Assembly: GCF_003149085.1 (NCBI RefSeq)
Contig: NZ_QGDT01000013.1
Location: 1-64,000 of the forward strand
Source of the DNA: Dyadobacter jejuensis
Lineage (GTDB): Bacteria; Bacteroidota; Bacteroidia; Cytophagales; Spirosomataceae
Length of the DNA stretch: 64,000 bases
Reading direction: 5' to 3'
The translations under genes and the position numbers were made by a program. The notes beneath the pieces were generated by a model. The model did not search any database, was not told the DNA's origin, and saw only the letters and a program-made list of their open reading frames with translations. Shown here piece by piece: positions 15,619 through 24,677 of the stretch. Each line of letters starts with the position of its first letter. Position 1 is the stretch's first letter.

Positions 15619-16743
15619 CTAAAGGTTTTCATTTTCGTATGATTTTAGAAATTCGGTTGGCGATTGCCCTTCAATCTTTTTAAAGTATCTATTGAATGCC
15701 GATTTGGAATTGAAACCGCAGTCGAAGGCCACATAAATCAAGGTGTACTTTTTGTTCTCGGCTTTAATAATTTCTTTCTTAAATTCTTCGATTCGAAGGC
15801 CATTGATATAATCGTAAAAGTTGTTTTTTTCTATTTCATTGATGACCTGCGAAAGGTAGTTAGGATGTATATCCAATCGGTTGGCTAATTCAACTAAGGT
15901 TAACCCCGGTTCCCGATATAATCGGTGCTGCCTCATAAGCAATGTTAATCGATGGTGTAGGTCTTCTGATGAGCTTTTGGTCAAGCCGGATTTGGCATAT
16001 TTTCTTTTAGTGTCAAGGCCATCGCCTTGATCATCGAGGATAATCTCGCTCTCAGAACCGATGTTTTCGGGTTGTTGATAGTTAAATATATTGGATTGGC
16101 TGATCCCAAAGTAACCAATAAATATTACGAAAAGGGTCGCTAAGGTAAATATCCAGTTATCACTCAAATTCAATATGATGCTGATCCATATTAAACCCAT
16201 ACCGAAAAATAAAAACTGGAGCCAATCCAAATTAATTTTCTCTTTGTAAGAGAATTCCTGAAGTATTCTATGTCTATGCTTCAATAGAAGCTTGTTGGTA
16301 ATGTAAATATAAGTAAGTCCCGATAGGCTTAATATGACATTGATGGACAACAGGAAGGTTTCATAACCTTCCCCCTCATTTCGGAAAACATATATTTTCT
16401 GGTCCATAGGGAGTAGCAGAAAAGAGACTGTAGAGGCAAGGACAACCAGCGGCAGCACAAAGTGTCCTAGCCATATTTTAAGTTTTGGCCTTTCGGGTTG
16501 AGTTATTGAAAGCGTATATATGTATAATATCGGCCCATGGAGAAACGGAAATGGGAAATTAAGGCCTATTAAAAAGTTGTATCGATAGATTAATCCGGTG
16601 GAAAAACTATAATAGGTGAAAATATGGATCCCAATAATGAGCAACCATATGGCCAGAATACGATCGGGTAATTTTCTCCCACTTTTTGAAAAGAGCAGTA
16701 TAGCAAGAAAAATGGATACAAATATCCCGATGATAAAAATCAT
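15619..16743 (-). CDS. Membrane-embedded AraC-type regulator
   Basis: This 374-aa protein has about seven hydrophobic segments in its first 240 residues and a cytoplasmic C-terminal AraC helix-turn-helix domain (about 265-370: LTLVELANRLDIHPNYLSQV, later FDCGFNSKSAFNRYFKK and GQSPTEFL). This 7TM-plus-AraC form is common in Bacteroidota and is thought to sense a signal at the membrane directly. The signal and targets are unknown; the divergent GH9 gene is a candidate. Confidence 0.85.
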   Translation of the reverse strand: MIFIIGIFVSIFLAILLFSKSGRKLPDRILAIWLLIIGIHIFTYYSFSTGLIYRYNFLIGLNFPFPFLHGPILYIYTLSITQPERPKLKIWLGHFVLPLVVLASTVSFLLLPMDQKIYVFRNEGEGYETFLLSINVILSLSGLTYIYITNKLLLKHRHRILQEFSYKEKINLDWLQFLFFGMGLIWISIILNLSDNWIFTLATLFVIFIGYFGISQSNIFNYQQPENIGSESEIILDDQGDGLDTKRKYAKSGLTKSSSEDLHHRLTLLMRQHRLYREPGLTLVELANRLDIHPNYLSQVINEIEKNNFYDYINGLRIEEFKKEIIKAENKKYTLIYVAFDCGFNSKSAFNRYFKKIEGQSPTEFLKSYENENL

Positions 16744-17605
16744 GATTCGATAATATTAACAAAACATTCAATGGGCCATGAAACCATACTTGCCAAGACG
16801 TCTTAAAATTGGCTTTAAGGTTTGTCATACGCAAATGTAAGTTTATTCAAATTATTAGTGAAAGCTATTTCAGCCCCCCCTGATACGTTGTCTTCAAAAG
16901 TTTTCTTAATATCAACAGTATTTGGCCGCCAAAGTCTTTTGGTTGGCTTTTTCCTAAATTTAAGTATGGTTTACTTTCTTTAAAAAGACCGTGTGACGGA
17001 CCGCCTCTATGCTCCACCGAATCTGATATGGTTTCATCATTTTACGGTAACTAAGTCTTGTATTTGTATTGCCCGTGTTCCTTTCTCGCCCTGAAGCGAA
17101 AAGGGTACAGGAAGAAAACTTTTGCCATCATAATAATCCAAGACCAAGAATTAATTCGCTTTATAGCCAGTTTTTTTGATCGTATCCAAATTTTTCAAAG
17201 CTGGAAATTTAAAAAAATAGAGCCAGTGAAAGAACTTATCCGCAACAAGGCCTGGTGATTTAAAAAGTGTTTTCAATTCCGGTATTCAATTTCAATCGTT
17301 ATGTTGTAGAATAGTTTTGTTTTTAGATATTAATATATTGTTAATCAACCTTTTATATAAAAATATTTACTCCATTTTTTATGCAAAAAAGCTGAGAGAA
17401 ATATGTTAGTTTGGGTCTGCCTAACTTGAGATAATAACGCTGGTTACTCTTTGGGTTTTAAGGTTGCGATTCTATTTGATATAAAATTTATTTGTCGGCA
17501 AGAAATAGTCCACTGCAGATGCATTTTTTTATAATGCCGAGTAGTTTTTATAGTTCTTGGTCTCCTTTATGGAACTGTAAAATAAGGCCAACAAACATTT
17601 AATGC
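16744..17605. other. Intergenic region, about 860 bp
   Basis: This is divergent spacer between the membrane AraC regulator and the GH9 gene. It is AT-rich, especially at 17320-17400. Reading frames here look random and I find no RNA gene. It probably holds regulatory sites for one or both neighbours. Confidence 0.3.
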
Positions 17606-19357
17606 ATGATAGAGATGAGTGGTTTAAATAGAAATAAGACAGTAGTGTGTCTAAGGTTCGTAATTCTAATTTTCATACTAGAGACCTCCTGGGGTTATGC
17701 CCAGTCATCCACCTCCATCCGGCTCAATCAGGTGGGGTTTTATCCCCATGCACCTAAGGTAGCCGTTGTCGTCAATCCAACGGGAACTGAGTTTGTAGTC
17801 AAAGATGCCAGGACCAAAAAGGTGGCATTGAAAGGGGAGCTGGGTAAAGAACTGGAGAATCAGTTTTCTGGAAAGAAAAGCAGGGTGGCCGATTTCTCGG
17901 GACTGAAAAAACAAGGTGAATTTTATATAGAAATAGTGGGAGGGGCGAAGTCGGCTAATTTTAAAATAAACAAACGGGTCCATCAGGAGGTGGCCGCTGC
18001 TGCTTTAAAGGGTTTTTACTATCAACGAGCCTCCACTGCCTTGCCGGAGCAATATGCAGGGAAGTGGGCACGGCAGGCCGGGCACCCCGACGACAGGGTG
18101 GCGATTCATGCCTCGGCCATTTCGAGTTCCAGACCGGAAGGAAGTGTTATGAGTGCCCCACAAGGCTGGTATGACGCCGGCGATTATAATAAGTATATTG
18201 TAAACTCAGGGATTACGATGGGAACCTTACTGTCGCTCTATGAAGATTATCCTGAGTTCTGTAAAGGGCTCGATACGAATATACCGGAAAGTGCTAATGC
18301 CGTTCCTGATATATTGGACGAAATACTCTGGAATTTGAGGTGGATGCTCCAGATGCAGGACCCTGCCGATGGGGGGGTATACCATAAGCTTACCAACGCC
18401 AATTTTGACGGCACCATCATGCCCGAGGCGGCTACCAAGCCCAGGTATGTGGTAGAGAAGAGTACCGCCGCCGCACTAAACTTTGCGGCGGTAACGGCCC
18501 AGTCGTACCGGGTTTATAGCAAATTTGAAAAGGACTTTCCAGGCCTGGCTGATTCGTGCCTCGCCGCCTCAAAAAAGGCATGGAAATGGGCGGAGAGGAA
18601 TCCTGACCTGTTTTACGTTCAAGAAGAGATGAATAAAAAGTTTGATCCAGATGTTACCACTGGGGCTTATGGGGATGGTCATGTGGAGGATGAATGGAGC
18701 TGGGCGGCTACGGAGCTTTACGTGAGTACGGGAGAAGACGGGTTTCTGAAAAGAGCCAATTATGCCGATGAACTTCGACTGCCTTCTTGGAATCAGGTGA
18801 GTGCCTTAAGTAATTATGCACTATTAAAATCCACCTCAAGGCATAAATCGGAAGCTGGAAAGGCCATTATTCAGTTTGCGGACAAGCTTTTGAAGGATGT
18901 GGACCGTCAGCCGTTCCAAACGGTGATGGGCAAAAGCGTCTGGGATTTCTCCTGGGGGAGTAATTCGGTGGCGGCCAATCAGGGTATAGCCTTGCTGCAA
19001 GCCTATAAACTTACCGACGATATCAAATACGCCCAAGCGGCTTTGGGTAACTTGGATTATCTATTGGGCAGGAATGCGACCAATTATTGCTTTCTGACCG
19101 GTTTTGGTACTAACCCTGTGATGCATCCCCATCACAGGCCTTCCGCCGCCGATGGGGTGGTAGAGCCCGTGCCAGGGCTACTGTCGGGAGGGCCCAACCC
19201 GGGCAAGCAAGATAAGTGTACCACCTATACCAGCAATAGCCCCGACGAAAGCTTTACAGACGACTATTGCTCCTATGCTTCCAACGAAATTGCCATTAAC
19301 TGGAATGCCCCTATGGTCTATCTGGTGGCCGCTTTAGAGGCGATATTCGGTAAATGA
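17606..19357 (+). CDS. Secreted GH9 endoglucanase-type glycoside hydrolase
   Basis: This 583-aa protein has a signal peptide (to about residue 33), an N-terminal Ig-like CelD_N domain (about 35-120) and a GH9 (alpha/alpha)6 catalytic domain. WYDAGD at 188-193 supplies the catalytic aspartates, and Glu561 in NEIAINWNAP near the C-terminus is the proton donor. The LGRN motif and the PHHRPS region are also GH9 hallmarks. Activity on beta-1,4-glucan or a related chain is expected, but GH9 includes exo-glucosaminidases and xyloglucanases. It is a lone gene facing away from an AraC regulator. Confidence 0.87.
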   Translation: MIEMSGLNRNKTVVCLRFVILIFILETSWGYAQSSTSIRLNQVGFYPHAPKVAVVVNPTGTEFVVKDARTKKVALKGELGKELENQFSGKKSRVADFSGLKKQGEFYIEIVGGAKSANFKINKRVHQEVAAAALKGFYYQRASTALPEQYAGKWARQAGHPDDRVAIHASAISSSRPEGSVMSAPQGWYDAGDYNKYIVNSGITMGTLLSLYEDYPEFCKGLDTNIPESANAVPDILDEILWNLRWMLQMQDPADGGVYHKLTNANFDGTIMPEAATKPRYVVEKSTAAALNFAAVTAQSYRVYSKFEKDFPGLADSCLAASKKAWKWAERNPDLFYVQEEMNKKFDPDVTTGAYGDGHVEDEWSWAATELYVSTGEDGFLKRANYADELRLPSWNQVSALSNYALLKSTSRHKSEAGKAIIQFADKLLKDVDRQPFQTVMGKSVWDFSWGSNSVAANQGIALLQAYKLTDDIKYAQAALGNLDYLLGRNATNYCFLTGFGTNPVMHPHHRPSAADGVVEPVPGLLSGGPNPGKQDKCTTYTSNSPDESFTDDYCSYASNEIAINWNAPMVYLVAALEAIFGK

Positions 19358-19545
19358 TTTTCAGAAGTGAAAAAGATATGATGGGTCAAAGTATTTTAGC
19401 CATCCGCTTATTTGCCAACGGTGCAGGTAGACTTTCTAATTGTTAATTAGAGTAAGGATCGGTTTTATAACGTCGTTCCATATCATAAGACCTATTCTTG
19501 GTTGCCTGAGACATCCCGTCAGGTATCCATCAAAGGTAGGGAGCA

Positions 19546-20142
19546 TCAAAAACCGATCTTTAATCCTAGTGACAGGCTCAGAATATCGCTTGGCTTAAGA
19601 AACTTTGGATTTAAGACATAGCTAATGAGCAGGAGATCGTAGGTACCGATTTCGTAGTAGAGTTCAAGATTTTTTATCTTATTTCGTTTTATAGTGTTCC
19701 TTCCTATTTTGCCACCAATATATGCGCCAGGTCTAAATGAGGTTGCCCACCAATAATAGCCCTTGGGGTAGTAATCGGGCCATTTGGAATCGAATTGCGG
19801 ACCGAAGGTATAGTTAAGATAGGCGCCTGTCGAAAATGGGACGACATAGTTCTCGTTTTTCAGGCCTATGCGCCATGGCGAATAAGTCGTTTTGGCGGTG
19901 ATGGAAATCAAGGCATCTCCTCCGATCATTTTGGGTACAAATCCAAAAAGAAGATCCGTCTCTAAGGTTTTATTTCGAGAGATGTATCCTGGGCCACCGG
20001 CCATAAAACCAATATTGCCTGCAAATTGAAATTTGATATGGTCGGGCATGTACCATTTCCGAAGTGCTGCGGTAGATTGTGACAGTTGGGCCTGAGCTGT
20101 TATAGATACGAGCAAGCAGCATGCAATAAGCGTATTCTTCAT
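19546..20142 (-). CDS. Predicted outer-membrane protein, unknown family
   Basis: This 198-aa protein has a signal peptide (LIACCLLVSITAQAQ) and then a strand-rich, Gly/Tyr-rich body ending LSLSLGLKIGF, consistent with a small beta-barrel. Its gene begins 6 nt after a metallophosphoesterase lipoprotein gene, so both are probably expressed together. No family is recognised. Confidence 0.55.
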   Translation of the reverse strand: MKNTLIACCLLVSITAQAQLSQSTAALRKWYMPDHIKFQFAGNIGFMAGGPGYISRNKTLETDLLFGFVPKMIGGDALISITAKTTYSPWRIGLKNENYVVPFSTGAYLNYTFGPQFDSKWPDYYPKGYYWWATSFRPGAYIGGKIGRNTIKRNKIKNLELYYEIGTYDLLLISYVLNPKFLKPSDILSLSLGLKIGF

Positions 20143-20148
20143 GGTATA

Positions 20149-20973
20149 CTAATAGGTAATACGTTCAACTTTATAACCATCATTCCAAGAAGTTACCAAT
20201 AGGTACCCCCTTTCACCCATGCTCGTTGTGACATAATAATGAACCCCATCATTATAATACTCTCCGTCCTTAAAAGTGTGTTGATGACCGTATAAAGTGA
20301 ATCTGACATTGGGATCTTGGGCTAGCATATCGGTGAACTTTGCCTGAAGCTTAGGGTCAAAATCGGAATCAAAAGGAGGGGCATGGGCCATGATGATGGC
20401 GTTTTTATTGTCGGGGTTGTCCCTTAGCTCCGATTGGAGCCAAGGCAAATTCGGTACCAGTCCATTAAATTGGTACTCACGGGAATTGGTGTTAATGAAA
20501 ATGAACTTGTTATTTCCGAACTCGAAGGCGTAATCCATAGGCCCATACATTTGCTCGTAAACTATGGGGCCATTGGCGACCAGGTCGTGGTTTCCCACTA
20601 CGGTAACATAGGGTACTTCTAGTTTTTGCATGATTTTGTTGATCCACTTAAACTCGGTGGATAGACCAAAGTCAGATATGTCCCCGGCATGAACCACAAA
20701 GTCCACCCCCGGCTGAGCATTGGCGCTTTTTATAAAATCGCTGGACTCGTCGTACCAGCGTTGGGTGTCGCCCATAAAAATGAAGCGAAGGGTGTCGCCT
20801 GGGGTCCGTTGATGAATTTGTTCAACATTTTTTGCATTAAGGTTTTTTTCGCTTTCCTTCAGGGTAATCTGGTTGGGATTGAACTGGAAGATTCCTTCAC
20901 AGGAAAAACTAGCAGCCACAAGGAATAGCAATATTATATGAATGACGAAGGACTTGTTGCTATTTTTTTGCAT
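20149..20973 (-). CDS. Calcineurin-like metallophosphoesterase lipoprotein
   Basis: I use the internal Met (MQKNSNKSFVIHIILLFLVA) because it gives a proper lipoprotein signal with lipobox SFSC; a longer frame starts at 21060. Metal-binding motifs of the calcineurin-like fold are present: GDTQRW, HAGDISD, VVGNHD, AHAPP and LYGHQH. The substrate may be a phosphodiester, nucleotide or phytate-like compound. It is followed after 6 nt by a barrel-like gene. Confidence 0.8.
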   Translation of the reverse strand: MQKNSNKSFVIHIILLFLVAASFSCEGIFQFNPNQITLKESEKNLNAKNVEQIHQRTPGDTLRFIFMGDTQRWYDESSDFIKSANAQPGVDFVVHAGDISDFGLSTEFKWINKIMQKLEVPYVTVVGNHDLVANGPIVYEQMYGPMDYAFEFGNNKFIFINTNSREYQFNGLVPNLPWLQSELRDNPDNKNAIIMAHAPPFDSDFDPKLQAKFTDMLAQDPNVRFTLYGHQHTFKDGEYYNDGVHYYVTTSMGERGYLLVTSWNDGYKVERITY

Positions 20974-21312
20974 GATACGTTGATGTTGGCTTAAAGTGTA
21001 CCATGGGTACAGAGTGGATTTTATCACTTTATCCAGAACATGATTAATTATCGTATACAATGCAAAATAGGGCTATTTGGGTTCCTATTATTGCTTTTTT
21101 ATTTAGAGGCTAAAGTTTAGGGGGATATCAAGGAGCCGTAAGTTGATCGTTTCGAGGGCATTCGGCTAAAGGTACCCACCTTGTTCAGGCCATATGCATG
21201 AATTGTCTTTTTTTTAGTTATAATGCATTATGGGTTCTATCGCAGGGGACTTGCGGGATTAATCAGTCTTAAATTTTCAAGCAACACCATTATCACATGG
21301 GGATGTAATGAT
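20974..21312. other. Intergenic region
   Basis: This is spacer between the metallophosphoesterase start and the terminator of the susCD operon. No gene or RNA was recognised. Confidence 0.3.
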
Positions 21313-21356
21313 AAAAAAAACCCGCAGATGGTCCCTATGGGAGTCTGCGGGAAAAA
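21313..21356 (-). terminator. Strong intrinsic terminator of the susCD operon
   Basis: CCCGCAGA (21321-21328) pairs with TCTGCGGG (21344-21351), with a further TCCC/GGGA pairing inside. Read on the minus strand the stem is followed by eight T (21313-21320). It lies about 60 nt beyond the stop of the hydrolase gene. Confidence 0.85.
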
Positions 21357-21416
21357 GGTATCAGGCCAACGAACTAAAGTGGCGTTGATCTACCAAAGGA
21401 TTACACGTAAATGGCT

Positions 21417-22928
21417 TTACGAAATATGGGCGTCGATATGGGCTTTCAGTCCCAGTACGTACTGGGCTATTACCCTATACTCGCTCTTTTGGAGTTCCTC
21501 GCCTGCTGCATTTTGCTGACATATATCCTTTAGGAATCCATCTGGAGTCAGGCTTTGGGATAGCCGACCTTGAATCTGCTTCAGCTGGGTGTTAGAGAAG
21601 CCTGTTAGCCAGCCCATTCGGTGGCCATGGGCGAGCATGGCGCCTAAGCCTGCCGTGGCCGAACAGTCGTAGCCCGTTTCCTCCAGGTCCAGATAAGCCC
21701 GCCAGCTATGGTCGGCCTGTTGGTTCTTAAGGGCCAGCTGCGCATAATAGACGTATACTTCCTTCAAATGCTTGATGCGGCTGTCATTCTTAAAAGGGCT
21801 ATCATTCTGAAGGATTTCGGCGGTACGAATGAGCCCTAGCATAAACCAAGTATAGCCGCGTCCCCAATTCCGATAGGTCTTCAATCCTTTGTCTTTCCAG
21901 GCTCTGGTATATACCGCCCCCGAATCGGTCAGGGTTTCGATGCGGTCCTCTAGCTCTATCAGAGCGTATTCGAACCATTCGGGTTGACGTAAATCCCGGG
22001 CAATAGTGGCCAATGGATAGGCAATGGTATAGCAGCCTTCGGCAGTAAGTGAATTGCTCTTAACGGTATTATTATCGCCAATCCGAGTCTTGCAGTATTT
22101 TAGGAATAAGCCAAATGAGGGATGATCTGGTAAGTGCTGTGCGCTAATGGCGAAGGGCAGTCCAGCCTCGAGGTTGTTGAACTTATTGTCGGAGATCCGG
22201 CCGTAAGGATCCTCGTAAATGAACCCTCCATCGGGCTTCAAAAATAGCCGAAGGTGCATGCGAATGGCTTCGAGGGCTTTTTTATCATTTTTGCGTTTGT
22301 ATAACTCCTGGAGGCCGTCGAGCACACATCCCTCTAGCCAGCCAAAGGGCTGAACCGAGCGCTGCGAATACAGCACGGAGCTGCTCGCATTAGTGGGCAT
22401 CGACTCTATTTTGCTAACCAACAGATGAGAGCCATTGTCGGCCGAGGTGGCCAGTATATACATGGGCTTGATTCCGTTTAGCATTTTGAGGTGGATGCCT
22501 TCCTGGCTTATTTCGGAATAGGTGGCGTCTAGCTTCGTTTCAAAAAGCTGCAAGGCAGTCGCATACCATATGCTCGACTGGCCAATTTTTCGCCCTGATT
22601 TTCCGAGGAAAATCTCTACTTCATCCTTTTCCCGGGTGTCCAGGGCGAGTTGCAATCGTAAATAAACCGTCCCTTTCGGGTTTTTCTTCCCTTTTCCAAC
22701 GTTTAGGGTCAAGCCATCACCGGTGGGGGCTAGGGTATAATAATCCAAACCTAGGGGGATTCGCATGCCCTCCGGAACGGGCAGTGGAGTGGGTTGTTGG
22801 GGTAATAAGGGTTCATAAGAAAAGGAGTCCTTTTTAAAGGCTGAATTTAGAAAGGAATCTTGGGTAATCATCGGCAGCACCAAAGCAGAGGCGCCGAGTT
22901 GGTTCATAAACTGTCTACGGTTAGGCAT
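21417..22928 (-). CDS. GH88/GH105-like unsaturated glycuronyl hydrolase
   Basis: This 503-aa exported protein has an N-terminal hydrophobic signal, possibly lipo-free and Tat-like (MPNRRQFMNQLGASALVLP). The second half has the (alpha/alpha)6 barrel signatures of GH88/GH105 enzymes: WLEGCVLDGLQELYKRK, RNWGRGYTWFMLGLI, and LEETGYDCSATAGLGAMLAHG near the end. Such enzymes remove a delta-4,5-unsaturated uronic acid left by polysaccharide lyases; no lyase is in this window. The catalytic aspartate is not assigned with certainty. It is the third gene after susC and susD, 43 nt downstream, so it acts on oligosaccharides taken up by them. Confidence 0.65.
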   Translation of the reverse strand: MPNRRQFMNQLGASALVLPMITQDSFLNSAFKKDSFSYEPLLPQQPTPLPVPEGMRIPLGLDYYTLAPTGDGLTLNVGKGKKNPKGTVYLRLQLALDTREKDEVEIFLGKSGRKIGQSSIWYATALQLFETKLDATYSEISQEGIHLKMLNGIKPMYILATSADNGSHLLVSKIESMPTNASSSVLYSQRSVQPFGWLEGCVLDGLQELYKRKNDKKALEAIRMHLRLFLKPDGGFIYEDPYGRISDNKFNNLEAGLPFAISAQHLPDHPSFGLFLKYCKTRIGDNNTVKSNSLTAEGCYTIAYPLATIARDLRQPEWFEYALIELEDRIETLTDSGAVYTRAWKDKGLKTYRNWGRGYTWFMLGLIRTAEILQNDSPFKNDSRIKHLKEVYVYYAQLALKNQQADHSWRAYLDLEETGYDCSATAGLGAMLAHGHRMGWLTGFSNTQLKQIQGRLSQSLTPDGFLKDICQQNAAGEELQKSEYRVIAQYVLGLKAHIDAHIS

Positions 22929-22971
22929 ATTAAAATTGCTTATTTAGGAATAGTGATATTGCAAGTGGGGG

Positions 22972-24657
22972 TTACCAGCCAGGATTTTGCTGTAAGGACG
23001 GATTGATCAAAATCTCCCTGGTAGGTAATGGCCTTAGATAATGTCGGTTAGGGTCGAAAGTCCGGGCGTCGGCGTTTTCACAGATAATAAAACCATTTTC
23101 GTCGGTATTTTTTTGCCATGTTTCGTCGGAATACGGATTTCTGATACCCCCAGGAAGGGTTGGGACTTGCCAGGCCGAAATTTTTATATTGATCCCTTTA
23201 ATAGCGTTTGGGAGCTCTGTTTCAGCAGTTTTCCATCGTCTTAGATCATCATATCTAAAGCCTTCCAAAGCCAGTTCAATGGAGCGTTCCCTCCTAATTT
23301 CCTCCCGCATGTTTAAATTATTGTTTTCTATAAAAGCATTAGTTACCGAAGGCATACTCACACGTGCTCTAATAAGATTAATAGATTTGTCAAGATCCGC
23401 ATCACTGATCTCCCCATTTTTTTCAAATAGTGCTTCGGCATAAATTAGCAGTACCTCGGCATAGCGGATCAGTCTATGGTCATAATCATGACTTTGTCCA
23501 TTATCACCAGCATTATTTCCAAAGGCACTTTCAGACATATATTTGTAAGTGATATACCCCGTATTTCCATTTTTTTGAGGATAGAAAGGATAGTTAGCAA
23601 CGGGCTCGATGGGATGGAAGGGTCTGAGGATTTTATTCTCCGGTATCACCATGGTCATCGTCATACGTGGATCGCGGTTTTGATATTCAGCACGCATACT
23701 TCCGTACCCTTCAAACATGGTAGATTTTGTAATGGGCAAACCGTCGCTACATAAATACATATCGGCCAGTTTTTTGGTGGGCAAATAGCAAGTTCTATCA
23801 ATGCTAAAGGGATATCCATGGGAGACTATGTCCCTCTGGTAGCGACGGGCCAAAATATTTTCGGAGGCGTCATCCCCTTCTTCAATAAACAAATAACGGT
23901 AACTATCCTTTCCTTTTGCACTAAACAAGCTGTATTGATTGCTTTCCATCACCAATTTGGCGTTTTCAATAGCCTGATCTAAATATTGAGTGGCAGAGGT
24001 GTTGCCACGACTCTTCCCCCAAGTACCTTCAAATAGGGCTACCCTGGCGAGTAAGGCTAAGGCGGCCCCTTTCGTGATACGACCATTGTCAGAAGCAGCT
24101 AGGTTTTTTTGTTCAGGTAAGTTATTGGCTGCTTCCTGCAGATCATTAATAATAAAGTCAACCGTGGTTTTTCTATCTGCTCTAGTTGAATAGAGTGCGT
24201 CACTGGCAATATCGAGTACCTCGTCGACAATAGGAACGCCACCGTACATACGAAATAGCTGCCAGTAGTTAAATGCTCTAAAAAAACGAGCTTCAGCAAC
24301 ATACTGTGGGATTGAAGCATCTGCACCCTTTTCCAATTGAGCGGCTTTTCCTATGATATTATTGCAGCGACGTATGTAAATGTACGGCGTGTTCCAGCTG
24401 GATGCCGTTTCTGTTAGTTGGTAGGTGCCATTGCTAATGGCGTTAGGGACTTCAAAAGCTATATCCGATTCCAGATCATCGCGGTTAAAGACTGGTAAGG
24501 AAAGGTAGAGATTGTTTGCTGCCAACTTGAACTCATCGGCCGTTCTCCAAAAGGTAGCATCTGAGATGGTATCTTGAGGGGCGAGATCCAGATTTTTTGT
24601 ACATCCACATATAATAAGCAAGGATACTACGAGGGATTTAACAAATATATATTTCAT
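22972..24657 (-). CDS. susD: SusD/RagB-family glycan-binding lipoprotein
   Basis: This 561-aa lipoprotein (lipobox ICGC, near residue 19) has the family start DLAPQDTISDATFWRTADEF and the family end FDPNRHYLRPLPTREI ... NPGW. Repeated helices form the TPR scaffold that sits on the SusC barrel and closes it like a lid over the captured oligosaccharide. It lies 20 nt downstream of susC. The bound glycan cannot be read from the sequence; the gene neighbourhood points to a complex galactan or uronic acid-containing polymer. Confidence 0.92.
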   Translation of the reverse strand: MKYIFVKSLVVSLLIICGCTKNLDLAPQDTISDATFWRTADEFKLAANNLYLSLPVFNRDDLESDIAFEVPNAISNGTYQLTETASSWNTPYIYIRRCNNIIGKAAQLEKGADASIPQYVAEARFFRAFNYWQLFRMYGGVPIVDEVLDIASDALYSTRADRKTTVDFIINDLQEAANNLPEQKNLAASDNGRITKGAALALLARVALFEGTWGKSRGNTSATQYLDQAIENAKLVMESNQYSLFSAKGKDSYRYLFIEEGDDASENILARRYQRDIVSHGYPFSIDRTCYLPTKKLADMYLCSDGLPITKSTMFEGYGSMRAEYQNRDPRMTMTMVIPENKILRPFHPIEPVANYPFYPQKNGNTGYITYKYMSESAFGNNAGDNGQSHDYDHRLIRYAEVLLIYAEALFEKNGEISDADLDKSINLIRARVSMPSVTNAFIENNNLNMREEIRRERSIELALEGFRYDDLRRWKTAETELPNAIKGINIKISAWQVPTLPGGIRNPYSDETWQKNTDENGFIICENADARTFDPNRHYLRPLPTREILINPSLQQNPGW

Positions 24658-24677
24658 GATATTTTCAAGTTTAGGAA

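Noticed and set aside
17058..17258. Open frame of 66 codons in the spacer before GH9
   Set aside because: AT-rich, lysine/isoleucine-rich random-looking translation, with no motif or sensible start context.
19435..19451. Palindrome TCTAATT-GTT-AATTAGA after the GH9 gene
   Set aside because: Weak AT-only stem without a T run; probably chance in an AT-rich spacer, so not called a terminator.
20974..21060. N-terminal extension of the metallophosphoesterase
   Set aside because: The internal start gives a lipobox at the correct distance; the extension is unlike any signal sequence.
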